Notes under the pieces: generated by a model | Seen by the model: only the letters and a program-made list of their open reading frames with translations | What the model was told of the DNA's origin: nothing | Databases searched by the model: none | Position numbers and translations under genes: made by a program | Shown: positions 1-10,338 of the stretch, piece after piece | Layout of the letters: every line of letters begins with the position of its first letter | How positions within the stretch are numbered: the first letter of the stretch is position 1 | Source: Cheilinus undulatus | Lineage: Eukaryota; Chordata; Actinopteri; Labriformes; Labridae | Direction of reading: 5' to 3' | NCBI RefSeq assembly: GCF_018320785.1 | Contig: NC_054886.1 | Coordinates: 35,400,110 to 35,464,109 of the forward strand | Length of the DNA: 64,000 nt

Positions 1-880
1 AACAGGGACCATCATGTGATGACCACATGACCTACAAGCCTGTATTCTGGTTCTCCGTTTGTATAACTACTTCTATGCATTAACTTAAAATGTCACTTCT
101 GAATATGCCAAACAGTTGCACAGTGTTCAGACCTTTCACATTTTCATTACAGTCTTCTATTGGTCCAGCACTTACCTTAATGGTACTTGAATGTGCTGGA
201 CACTATACACAGCAAAATAAAATGAATAACTTTACATTTCTATATTTGATTTTACCAATGTGTACCTGAAACTTCTCTGATGGAAATCAGGCTCATTTAT
301 ACATGCCTATACCTAAACGCATTGGATTTTAACAAGACAGCAGATTAAAGCCAGTAATTTCTATAAGATATCTTCTGAAAAGTAGCCTGAATCCTTCTTC
401 ATTCCAAATGAAGAGTGTTAATGAATGGTATTTAAAAATCTGTTGCTGTCATTTGCAGCTACCAAAAGGACTTCAGATCATACCTTTGATATTATTGATA
501 AATCTCTCTGCAAACCATGGCTTGTCTCTCGCTGACAGAATGTATGAGATTGCATCTTCAACAGGCTTTATCCTGGCCTTCCTTTTGGACATCATGGCTC
601 TGTGAAAATATTTTAATATCATTAAACAGCTGTGCAGCATGAGAAAACACATTGCTCATTAACTAATTTTGTAATTACAAGAACACATTTATGTCCCAAG
701 GTTTATGATATTCGTGGAACTGTAGCTTTGCACGTCATTATTTATTTTCTCAATTATGAGAACATAGCATGTGGTGCGAATATCGCTATCTTGGATTCAT
801 GCTTCAATTTTTGTGACTCACACAGATCGTTAACCCTGAATAATGACATCGGTTGACTATTACTCAACGCTTGTTACACT
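1..880. other. No gene recognised (AT-rich)
   Basis: The open frames here are short (about 60-75 codons), have no recognisable domain and no clear splice framework. The stretch is AT-rich and non-repetitive by eye. It could be intron or UTR of the plus-strand gene whose last exons are proposed at 4985-5211, but nothing in it proves that. Confidence 0.4.
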
Positions 881-1149
881 TTAGGGGGTGGCCCGGACCC
901 CAGAAAGCTTACCTGAGCTAACCGAGCCTACCGCAACACTTTCCCTGACCAAGCCCAAGCCTCAGACCACAGTTAGCTTACCTGACCAGGCCCAGTGTTG
1001 TGCAAAGGTAGTTATCCCTGATAGAAAGTGTTCCCCTGTCTGCGGGAGCGCGCACGTCTTCACAGAGAGGAAGTAGAGTGCTACAAGGCTGGGATTTCAC
1101 ACTACTGAATGGAAAAATACTATCATGAAGATTGTTGTATGTCTCTTTT

Positions 1150-2352
1150 AAGTGTTGTCGTTTTGTCAGTGATGTTTTGTTAAAGAGCACAAAACATATC
1201 TATCAAAATAAATGACTTTCTTCTTTGAAATTCTTAAGGTTGCCAAACTGTCGTACATTATTACACTGTGAAGCACCATTAAAAACGGATCTTAGAACGT
1301 AGTAGTGTTCATGTAATGCTTTATGTCTCTTCGTGCCATGGTCATACACTGAGTTTTGACTGCTCTTGGTGATACTTTTTCATCGACTACTGTAACGTAC
1401 GATCTTCCAGAAGTTGTCTCCACACTTTCAAAACAATAGCACATATCCAAGAAAAATGTGAGAAATTGACCTAGACGTAAGACGGGTAAAACATCCAAAC
1501 AAAAGCTTGTAAACAATTATAATTTTTAGAGACACTATTTGGAAGCTAAGTTTAAGACTCTGTCATCACCATTTGTAAGAATTTCTTAATCTGCATATTC
1601 AGAGCAAAAAAACAGAACATCACCGCTCCATCTTAGCACACTGGTCGCACCATTGAGGTTGCATTATTCACTTGAAATGGAATTCATAATAACCTGAATC
1701 CAGCATTATCAAACGTTATTTGTCAATACCAATGTTTCTTTGCATAATAAGACCTGGCTAAACCAACCCTTGGATATTGATTGTGTATTTTTATTACCCT
1801 TGTAATAAAAACAATTACCTTGATGCAATTTATAATGCAATGAGGGATACACTTTAGAGCAGGCTCAAAAATGAGGTCTGAAATAATTTGTATGCCCCTG
1901 TAACTCAGGATAGAAGTGAGCTAACCTGTTCAAACCAATATTATCAGGCTTGGTCAGAAATGAGCACAAAATAAATCTTATGAATGTTGTTCATGATTTG
2001 AGCATTCTGGAGGGGGGAAACACTTTATAGCAAGCTCAAAAATGAGGTCTGAAATAATTTGTATGCTCTGAATATGCAGATTAAAAAATTCTTACCAACG
2101 ATAATGACAGAGTCTTAAACGTAGCTTCCAAATAGTGCCTCTAAAAAGTATAATTGTTTACAAGCTTTTGTTTGGATGTGTTCCCTGTCTTACGTCTAGG
2201 TCAATTTCTCACGTTTTTATTGTTTTGAAAGTGTGGAGACAACTTCCGGAAGATCGTACGTTACAGTAGTCGATGAAAAATATCCCCAAGAGCAGTCAAA
2301 ACTCAGATAACTTTTGTGCTCTTTAATAAAACACCACTGACAAAACGACTAC
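1150..2352. repeat. Long imperfect inverted repeat (fold-back element)
   Basis: The left arm (about 1150-1610) reappears as its reverse complement at about 2055-2352. Shared landmarks include the stretch containing TACGTTACAGTAGTCGATG in the right arm and its counterpart near 1383-1400, and GTGCTCTTTAA near 2318 versus its complement near 1180. The spacer carries a direct duplication of about 45 bp, at about 1850 and 2021, containing CAAAAATGAGGTCTGAAATA. This is the architecture of a non-autonomous fold-back DNA element. No transposase and no clean target-site duplication were identified, so the family is open. Confidence 0.65.
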
Positions 2353-2369
2353 CTTACTACATTGGCACA

Positions 2370-2530
2370 ACAGGACCACAGTTAGCTTACCTGACCAGGC
2401 CCGCGCCGGGCCCCGGGCGACAGGTAGCTCCCTGACCGGGCCCGAGCCTCTCGCCCCAGGTAGCTTCTCTGACGAGGCCCGGGCCGGGCCCCGGGCGACA
2501 GATAGCTCCCTGACCGGGCCCGTGCCTTCC
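2370..2530. repeat. GC-rich short tandem repeat
   Basis: Imperfect repeats of a GC-rich unit containing CTGACCGGGCCCG, CCCCGGGCGACAG and GTAGCTCCCTGACC. Related, less GC-rich copies with TTAGCTTACCTGACCAGGCC lie at about 888-1000, on the other side of the fold-back element, so the two blocks may be halves of one repeat split by its insertion. CpG content is much higher than in the surroundings. Confidence 0.6.
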
Positions 2531-2893
2531 GCGTCGCATATAACGTAAACCGAAGCACAGAGCTTGTTTTACAATGATTTATCTGGCTGTATGTGAAGTT
2601 TTTGACCACTAAAACATGACGCTACGTGTGATCGGATGCCCCTTTAAGCCTGCGTTGAACCCTGGACGATCGCTCTTAGCACAACAGTTTCTACCGTACA
2701 TCACCTTCTATAGTAAAGTACGAGATGAGCGTTTCCGTAGAAATCGGCAACAACACGTTTATCAAATACCTTATCAGACATCTGTTCACGTAAGACGGCA
2801 AGTTGAAACTCCGCACTTCATGTATTGCAATCGACTCTTCCACCGTCTCCCAGCTCGGCCATCTCATGAATATTCACCGGGTTAATTAGCCAT

Positions 2894-2945
2894 GTGCTCA
2901 GCCGGATATGCGTCATCAGCCGGATGACGCATATCCGCCGAGCAC
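2894..2945. repeat. Near-perfect hairpin, arms about 23 bp
   Basis: GTGCTCAGCCGGATATGCG at the left is mirrored by a segment ending CCGCCGAGCAC at the right. The arms pair over about 23 positions with one or two mismatches around a roughly 5-base loop. The stem is CpG-rich and much stronger than anything nearby. It could be a cruciform-forming element, the core of a small MITE or a regulatory palindrome; its function is unknown. Confidence 0.75.
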
Positions 2946-2949
2946 ATAC

Positions 2950-4080
2950 GCTACCGTCTCCAAAGCTAATGGTTAGCAGCTAACTAGCTTAAGATAACAG
3001 AAACGGTCTTTCATATTGGTATCCTGGGAACAATGCTTTCTATATGCAGATATTCATCTGTTTAATGTAATAAATTAAAAACGTTATTTAAGTTAATTTA
3101 GAAATAAAATAAAAACTAGCAACCTATTGCTAATTCTAGCGCTAACATAAGCGTCTATATCAAATGGCACAGTTTGTAGTAATAGTAATGTTGTAATAGT
3201 TTGTTTCTTGTAGTCCCACAAAACTCTATATAGTCAAAAACATGTAAATTAAAAATAGTATAAAACTGGAAACAAACTTACCTACTTAATTTGAGAAATT
3301 CTTCAGTTGGTACAGCATCGCTCTGTGATGTGATAACAGCATTTCAGCTCTCAAACAAATCCTGTAAAATCCCGCGAGACTATGACACTTAATGTTCAAG
3401 GCGTCTCATTGGCTAATATCACGCACACTTCAGGAAGTGTGTGTGTGGCTGCAGTGGCATCAAAAAACCTCTAGGGGGCCAGAGAGCAAACACACTTCAC
3501 ACACACATTTCCAGTTTTTGTCACTTTGTGGGCCAAGTTAGAAAAAAGCATGAGGAGCATCAGGGAAGGCTCCAGAGCCAGTTTCAAGCAGTAAACGGTC
3601 TGGGGCCCAGCATTTTGGCCCCACAAGGATTCATGGCCCCATACCGTTGGTGGGCTACCGGTGGTATGGCCCCACCAAGTAATAAAAACGAGTGCACCCC
3701 CACACACACACACTCCCTAATGCTTGGTAGACTTCCTCTGTCTTTATCGGAGAGCCATGGAGATGTGTGGACTGGCTCGGCCAATCAGAATGGACCTTTA
3801 TTAAATAACCAAACCTAAAACATGAAAGCCTGTGTAAAGCTGTCTGTTCCTCATTGGGGTTGATTAGAGCAGGACCCCCAAAATAAAGGTGCCAGAGACC
3901 GGGGACCCCCACTGCACCTGAAGGTGGCTGAACAGCCAGGAACATTCTAGAATAGTCATGTGGAGACAAGGACGCCTATCAACAGGGATAAAGAGGAAGG
4001 TTTCTGGGACCCAGCCAGACTGGGGGACCATGGAGGTCAGCAAAACCATGGTCCATTGTGAGGTTATGGTAATATTTTAT
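2950..4080. other. No supported gene
   Basis: Several overlapping frames between 3440 and 4050 are open for 60-125 codons on both strands, but they overlap one another, show no domain and contain CA/GT runs (around 3485-3505 and 3700-3712). I treat them as chance frames. No splice-consistent exon was found. Confidence 0.4.
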
Positions 4081-4139
4081 ATTTAACCTGGCTGATACCC
4101 ACTCTTATCAAAGAAACAAATATCCTTATTTATTCATTT

Positions 4140-4520
4140 AGCCCTCTTCAGATGAAAACACTGTTGTTAAAAACATCATTTAAATGGGTTAAAAATGGCT
4201 AAAATTGGTTAGTATGGCAAAAAATGTTGAAAAGGTGGTGAAACTGGATTTTTAAAGAACATAAATGGGTTGAAAGTGGCAAAAATTAGATGAAAGTGGC
4301 AAAAAATAATCAAAAATGGGTTAAAGTTGCAAAAATTGGCACAAAAAGTGGTAAAAATGGGAATAAAAAGTGGCTGAAATGGCTTTAAAGTGCAAAAGAA
4401 TTGGTGGAAATTAGGTGGAATGGGATGAAAAAAATGATATAAACTGGCAAAAATGGATTAACTGTGGTTAAAATGGACAAAAAGGGGTTAATAGATGCAA
4501 TAATGGACATAACTCAACGT
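4140..4520. repeat. AAAATGG/GGCAAAA-type dispersed low-complexity repeat
   Basis: A run of variants of AAAATGGGTTAAAAGTGGC and GGCAAAAATGG. The same vocabulary, in this or reverse orientation, recurs at 35.7-36.7, 46.1-46.7 and 55.7-57.6 kb, so this is one member of a dispersed family and not a unique simple repeat. This copy lacks the conserved tail seen near 36.70 and 55.76 kb. Confidence 0.7.
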
Positions 4521-4984
4521 TATGTACAGGAGACTTTAATGCTCTGCATTTTCTCCAAGTAATCTCAACGTTAGATTTACAACAGGTGAAAAGATATCAT
4601 AACTGTTTACTAAAGGTGTTTGATGCTTGTATGACATCTAGCCAATCAGATGTTGTTTTGTTGGACTTTAGGGAGACTACAGAGAACAAAATCAGTTAAT
4701 TTAATCATTGATCAAGGAAATTAAAGGCTGACACAGATATCTTAATGCTGAATTTTGATCCTAAAACAGGCCAGGCTGATAATCAGCTGAGCCCTGATTA
4801 TGAAGTGCAATGACAGGGTTTTTCTTGGTGAAGTGGTCTTGTAAAGGTTAGGTAGAGGAGCACGGTCTGCTCACTTTTACAATGTCGACCAAATGAGGGA
4901 TTAAAAAGAACAAATTTAAGAATCCCTGAATCTGTTTTGGTCTCCTAATCTCTGACGTGATCTTTCTTTGTCTCCAACTTTCAG

Positions 4985-5211
4985 AACTGTACGAAGAAAG
5001 GTGGCCGCAGACGCAGATCCTCCAGTTCTAAGGATGATGGAGCCACGGCGTATATCTCCATGTCCTGGACTAGTTAGGTGAGACATCACATGGAATACAG
5101 TCAGATCGCTCTGAGTGGACTCTAACCTCTGACTGATGTTTCTTTAGACCTCTGAAACAGGCAGCCGCCATCATCATCAACCATCTCTATCATGAGGTTT
5201 TACCACTGTGA
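4985..5211 (+). CDS. Candidate last two exons of an unidentified plus-strand gene (partial)
   Basis: Exon a (4985-5077) follows a pyrimidine-rich acceptor ending TTTCAG and ends at a GTGAGA donor. Exon b (5148 onward) follows TTTCTTTAG. The frame entering exon a in phase 2 (first full codon ACT at 4986) is open for all 93 bases and joins exon b in frame across a 70-bp intron. It reads ...RRISPCPGLVR then PLKQAAAIIINHLYHEVLPL and stops at TGA 5209-5211. Upstream exons were not found and the protein is not recognised. A plus-strand AATAAA at 6762 would give a 1.55-kb 3' UTR that includes the repeat at 5359-5640. The support is splice-phase consistency only. A different frame of exon a (NCTKKGG...SWTS, stopping before the donor) is the main alternative. 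Confidence 0.35.
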
Positions 5212-5358
5212 AGAGTAGGGAACAAAAGAAGAAGAAGCTCAGTGTGCATATGTGGAGTGGACAAAAATGATGCTACTAATATTTTATCTACCTGTAAAAC
5301 AAAGCTCCATAAGGCGAGCTAACATGTCAATCCAGGATTCTTCAGCTCTCTCTACTTC

Positions 5359-5640
5359 TCAGCATTGATAGATGTTAGAGTTGCCCACGCCATCGGCACT
5401 GATGCAACCCCATACCATCAGAGATGCAGGCTTTAGACCTGAGCCAGGAGAACAAGCTGGATGCTCCCTCTGCTCTTTAGTCCACAGGACACGGCGTCTG
5501 TGGTTTCCCCTGACCACAGAACAGTTTTCCATGTTTCCTCTGACCACAGAACAGTTTTCCATGTTTCCTCTGACCACAGAACAGTTTTCCATGTTTCCTC
5601 AGTCCATGTTAAATGAGCTTTGGTCCAGAGAAGACGGTGG
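5359..5640 (-). mobile_element. DNA-transposon fragment with internal 30-bp tandem repeat
   Basis: On the minus strand the stretch reads PASLMVWGCISADGVGNSN, which resembles the central region of Tc1/mariner transposases (VMVWGC..S). It is preceded by three in-frame copies of a 10-residue unit (MENCSVVRGN), from a 30-bp tandem repeat at about 5510-5600. A second copy in plus orientation lies at 54200-54500 with a shorter (about 22-bp) version of the repeat. No terminal inverted repeats were seen, so these are 5'- and 3'-truncated fossils. Confidence 0.5.
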
Positions 5641-6761
5641 TGTTTCTGGATCCTGTTCACATATGCCGTCTTCTCTCCATCATCCAGCTGTAACTGTCAT
5701 TTTGTGGATGGCACGGCCAACTGTTTTGACAGATGATTTCTACAATGTTCCTAAGCCCATGCAGTGATTTCAGTACAGAATCATGACTGTTTTAAGGGCC
5801 ACTCCATTAAACATCATTTTGTTGCCCCGTCCCTGTCATACTTATTCCTAATCCTTTCTGGCTTTGTAATCTAATGTATTAAGTTTTCTTTTACATCACT
5901 TTTATTTTGAAAATCCCTCTCAGAAGTGAGGATTATTTTTCTTTTCCTTTAATTTTTTTTTAATAACCAGTTTAAAAAGAGTTTTTTTGCCGTTCCAGAT
6001 GCTGGTTTGAAGTCAAACCTAATCACTCTCATTGTCTTTCAGGTTCTTAACACGGACACTCCGTCTGACCTACAGGCTCCTGACTGACCATATGAATCCT
6101 AACTTTGGCTTGGTCCTGATCCAGAAAGTGGGATGAAATCCTCTGCTTTGTTTGGATCCCTTTGGTTCTCACTGGAACCATAAAACCTCTGACTTTTTTC
6201 CGTAGAAAAGGAACTTAAGTCAGGAAACTTCTCCATAGTTGATTTCCTCTCTTTATATCAGTAATCAGGTTTGGTGGTGGGTTATTAATGATCAGCAATG
6301 ATTGGAGCAGTAGCAAAAGAAAAGAGACAATTCAGAGATCTGAACCTGTTTTTAAAAAGCCATAAGGACAGTCTTCACTGGTTTTTAATGTTAGAACCGT
6401 TAGACCACTGTGAGACCACACAGCTGCTGTTAGCAGTAATGAGGACCACAGTGGAGACTCCACAGAGCTACAGACAGGGCTACAGGGATCTATAATGTAA
6501 ACTAAAGCAGTCCTGAATCTAGCAGCTGAGGCTGCCTGGTCTGTAGGTATCAGTTTCTGTAACAGGGTGTTCAATCTGAGGAAAATGGAGTATAGAAAAT
6601 TAATCTAAAATCTGATATTATGACCAAATCTGTGAATCAGAGATTTAATGACCCCTTGAACGAGAGCCACACTTTGTCAGAAATCTGCTGAAATTGTTCT
6701 CAGTAATCATCGATGATTTTCTCTGACTTTATTTTTTCTCTGTTGGAAGAATTCAAAAGAC

Positions 6762-6767
6762 AATAAA
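6762..6767 (+). terminator. Candidate poly(A) signal for plus-strand gene
   Basis: AATAAA followed by an A-run on the plus strand. It is the first canonical hexamer in a suitable position downstream of the candidate terminal exons at 4985-5211. An unconfirmed inference, because A-rich runs are common here. Confidence 0.35.
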
Positions 6768-6899
6768 AAAAAAATGGCATTTGGGGATTTATGAGTTTGG
6801 TGCATTTTTATTTGAGGACTTTCCTCAGCATCACCACCTCTTTGTAACGTAATCATTGGTTTAAACATAATGTCAGCACCAAAAAAAGCTCTGAAGCCT

Positions 6900-7530
6900 T
6901 AAGCTGGAGATGTATAAGAGAGCATCCGTCTGGTTTCACATGGACTAAAGGGTAGAACTACGACTTTAAAAAGACTAATCTGGTCTTTAAAGAGATAGTC
7001 AGATGAAGCAAAGACATTCTCAAGAGTATATATCTTTCAAGTACTATCATCCATATAGATTAAATCATGACCAGGATCCTGAACTCTTCTAAACAATGTT
7101 TCCCATAGATCAGGATATATCAGACAGTACAAAATGAAATGAATTTATAACTATGACTTTAATGTGTGAGTAAATAAAGCATTGAAGGCTAAAGTTTCAG
7201 ATGTATAAGAAAGCATCCGTGTGGTTTCTCTTGGACTGAAGGGTATAACTAGGACTTTAAGGTACGGGTAAATAAAGCATTGAACGCTACAGTTTGAGAT
7301 GTATAAGAAAGCATCCGTTTGGTTTCTCGTGGACTGAAGGGTATAACTCCGACTTTAAGGTGTGGGTAAATAAAGCATAGAAGGCTACAGTTTCAGATGT
7401 ATAGGAGAGCATCCGTGTGGTTTCTCATAGACTGAAGGGTATAACTAGGACTTTAAGGTATGGGTAAATAAAGCATTGAAGGCTACAGTTTGAGATGTAT
7501 AAGAGAGCATCCGTGTGGTTTCACATGACT
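6900..7530. repeat. Tandem repeat, unit about 98 bp
   Basis: Copies of a unit containing GATGTATAAGA, GCATCCGT, GTGGTTTCTC, GACTGAAGGGTATAACTA and ACTTTAAGG. The landmark GATGTATA occurs at about 7200, 7299, 7396 and 7494 (spacing 97-99), with an outlying, more diverged copy at about 6909. It lies between the convergent ends of the plus-strand candidate gene and gp1ba copy A. Confidence 0.85.
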
Positions 7531-7699
7531 CCTGCAGTGTTTATATTAAGGAGAGATTTAACAGTCTGATCCAGACTTTGTGGCCTTTTAGACATTAAAT
7601 AAGCTCAACAGAGAAATGTTTGGAGGATGATAAACTGACCATGGAGAGTTTGACACCACAGACAAATAAAGAAATACAGATGTTAATTCATCAAGCTTC

Positions 7700-7705
7700 T
7701 TTATT
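7700..7705 (-). terminator. Probable poly(A) signal of gp1ba copy A
   Basis: TTTATT on the plus strand, read as AATAAA on the minus strand, about 0.8 kb downstream of the copy A stop codon at 8514. A nearer alternative lies at 8274-8279. Choosing between them needs transcript ends. Confidence 0.4.
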
Positions 7706-8159
7706 TGGTGATTTTAGTTGAAAGTATTTGTGTGTAACATGTGAAGTGTTCCATTTTTAAGCATTTAAGTGGATCAGTTTCACTAACTTTACTGTCAATT
7801 GTGTCTGTTATCTTTAAAAATATAGAAGAATAAACAGGACTATCAGAAGATGATCCATACTCAATAGTCAGGCCTCTGTTCACATGTGTCATAAAATGTT
7901 AACTTTTTAATTTGAAAAAAGAAAATTCACATTTCTGCCCTCTAGGGAGCCAAAAATGTGAGCAATACGTGGCCCTACACATAAAACAATAATAAAAAAA
8001 AAAACACTGCATAAGAGGTTGTTGGGGATTTTTTGCCCTCCACGCTGGAGGACACTTCATAAAGTAGTGCCATCTGGTGGACAAATATAAAAAATAATAA
8101 AAACTGAAAGCTAGTAGTCCAAAATGAAACCTTAATATAAAGGAATGCATTAGTTTATG

Positions 8160-8420
8160 CTATGATAAATGTAGGATCAAAAATGTCATTTTCAGTGGTT
8201 TTCAACGGGACATTTTTGGTCCTTAAGAACAAATGTGTCGGGGTTTTTTTGTAGCTTAGCCATTTTAGACTAATTTATTGAACTGAGATGACAATTCTAA
8301 AAATATTTAAAAAAATGAATATCCTCTGGCAAAATTGAGCTATATTCATTCAACACAGCCAAAATGGCTTAACAAAACTGAATGGCACAAAAGTCCCTGG
8401 GATCTCTGAAGGGTTAACTG
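8160..8420. mobile_element. Dispersed repeat, likely piggyBac-like MITE fragment
   Basis: The block containing GGGACATTTTTGGTCC and AATGAATATCCTCTGGCAA reappears in reverse orientation at 62925-63115, in kif1c intron 1. Both copies end at an AAGGGTTAA/TTAACCCTT edge, the TTAA-plus-CCC pattern of piggyBac-type ends. No coding capacity. The other end of the element was not defined. Confidence 0.5.
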
Positions 8421-8513
8421 AAGTACCAGCATGTATAATTCTGCACTCAAATCACTGCCTTCATATCAAACGTGACGCCATATTTAGTAAGTGCAGTGTG
8501 AAAGGCCATGACC

Positions 8514-10338
8514 TCACTGAGCGACCTCACCATCAGGAGGCATGGTCACTCCCCAAGGCATTGTGGGTAGATAATGTGCCAGCCACTCGCCCCAGCTGCT
8601 CCTCGGCTCCTCCCTTTCCTCCCCTCCTTGTTTCACCTCCCATCCTCCCACCACCCAGTCCAGCTCCTCCCTCCCTGCCCCCGCCTCCTCCCGCTCCTCC
8701 CTTAGAATCACACTGAAGCGCTTTCTGGAAACTCCTCCGCTCCTCTCTCTGCTCGTATCGCCATCTTTCCCTCCCTTTCTACTCCTTCCATCTTCTGCAG
8801 AGACCCGGCACTCCTCCGCTACATCCCTCCACCCGTCTATCTCCTCCTCTTTCCTTATCAGACGGTACAGGGTCTTCCTGTACACTCCTCTGTCCCCCAT
8901 CCCTCCTCTGTCCTCCATCCTTCCTCTGTCCCCTTCTGCTCCTGTTGGCTCTAGTGTGACCAGGACTGGTTCAGTCCCTTGCTCTCCTTCCTTTGCTCCC
9001 TCCCTTTCTGAAGCGTCTCCTCCGTCTCTGTCGACATACAGAACAGAGCGGTGCAACGCCATCACTCCTCCTTCTCCTGTGACTTCCTTTTCCTCCTTCC
9101 TGCTGTGCACTAACAACCGGATTCCCTCACTACCACCTCTCCTCGCCTGCATCACACCGATCCTCTGGTACAAGGTAATCAGCCTCCAGGCTGTCATTAA
9201 TATGCAGCAAGCCAATGCAATGCACAGCAGTAGGCAACCTGCAAAAAGCCAAAAACAGAACACCTGTTCACCTGTCATGGTGCTGACTTTACGCCGAGAT
9301 GGGGTTGAATTGGTGGAAGATGGCGCAGCAGTGGCTGTCGTGACCGCCCAGGTCGTATCCTGTGGTGTCGGTGATGTCAGGATGGAAGGGAAACCTATGG
9401 TTGTTCTAGCAGGTGTTGGCTGCTCTGTGGATTTTACATCAGGGGATTCAGTAGTGGGTCTAACTGTGGAAAGAGTGGGATCAGTCAGAAACACTGACTC
9501 AGAATTATCCACCCACTCAACGAGACCGGTGTAGGTTTCATACAATAACTCTGTGAAAACTCTTGTGTGGACAGTATAGAGTCCTTCTGTCGGCACAAGT
9601 ACAGCAGGCAAAGTCTCAGCAGGAGTAGGAGGAGGAGGAGTAGGAGGAAGAGTAGCAGCAGGAGTAGTAGGAGGAGGAGTAGGAGGAGGAAGAGTAGCAG
9701 CAGGAGTAGTAGGAGGAAGAGTAGGAGGAGGAAGAGTAGCAGCAGAAGTAGTAGGAGGAGGAGTAGGAGGAGGAGTAGGAGGAGGAAGAGTAGCAGCAGG
9801 AGTAGTAGGAGGAGGAGTAGGAGGAAGAGTAGCAGCAGGAGTAGGAGGAGGAGGAGTAGGAGGAAGAGTAGCAGCAGGAGTAGTAGGAGGAGTAGTAGCA
9901 GGAGGAAGAGTGGTCGGAGGAGGAGGAAGAGTAACAGCAGTGGTGGGAGCAGCAGTAGGTATGGTTGTCTGTAAGAAGTCTCCCCTTCCGTCCCACTCTG
10001 GTGGACACAGATCTGACTCCTCCAGGTTCATCACAGGTTTACCCACGTGCCATGGTGGAGAGCTACACACCTTAGGACAAAAACCATCAGAGTTAGCCAA
10101 GAACTTCTGAGTCTTTACTGAGTCTACACACTGATGTTTTCCTGCTCATTCCACTCACCACCTCTAATGCACCAGACATGATCGTTTCGCCATCCCGAAT
10201 GTAGACATTTAAGTCAAAATCAACCATATATGTTTGTAGGTAAAGATTGGAACAGGTGCAGTCCCAGGGATTGGCTGAGAGGAACAGATAGGGCACCTCC
10301 TCCTTCTTGTTGAACCAACCATCTGGCATCAGCTTGAT
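8514..10338 (-). CDS. gp1ba: gp1ba copy A terminal exon: LRR C-cap, stalk, membrane span, tail
   Basis: This exon starts after TTTCAG with IKLMPDGWFNKKEE. Its opening frame runs to a TAA at 10093, giving only the LRR C-cap plus a novel tail. The downstream frame, open from 10100 to 8514, carries LANSDGFCPKVC, the stalk, the membrane span and the tail. The two frames differ by one nucleotide. The cytoplasmic tail is rich in Glu/Arg/Gly and ends HYLPTMPWGVTMPPDGEVAQ. It has no obvious sequence match to the short human tail, so filamin and 14-3-3 binding cannot be asserted from the sequence alone. Confidence 0.8.

Noticed and set aside
3441..3969. Overlapping open frames of 80-125 codons on both strands
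   Set aside because: Mutually overlapping, no conserved motif, contain CA repeats; probably chance.
9567..10008. Arg/Ser-rich plus-strand frame and Ser/Tyr/Cys-rich minus-strand frame
   Set aside because: Shadows of the Pro/Thr stalk-coding repeat of gp1ba copy A in other frames. They resemble an RS-domain protein only because of GGAGGA/AGTAGC triplets.
10142..10159. A 17-nt intron ending at GAGCAG in gp1ba exon 5
   Set aside because: Too short for spliceosomal removal, and it leads to an immediate in-frame TAG; the 52-nt intron or 1-nt indel models fit better.
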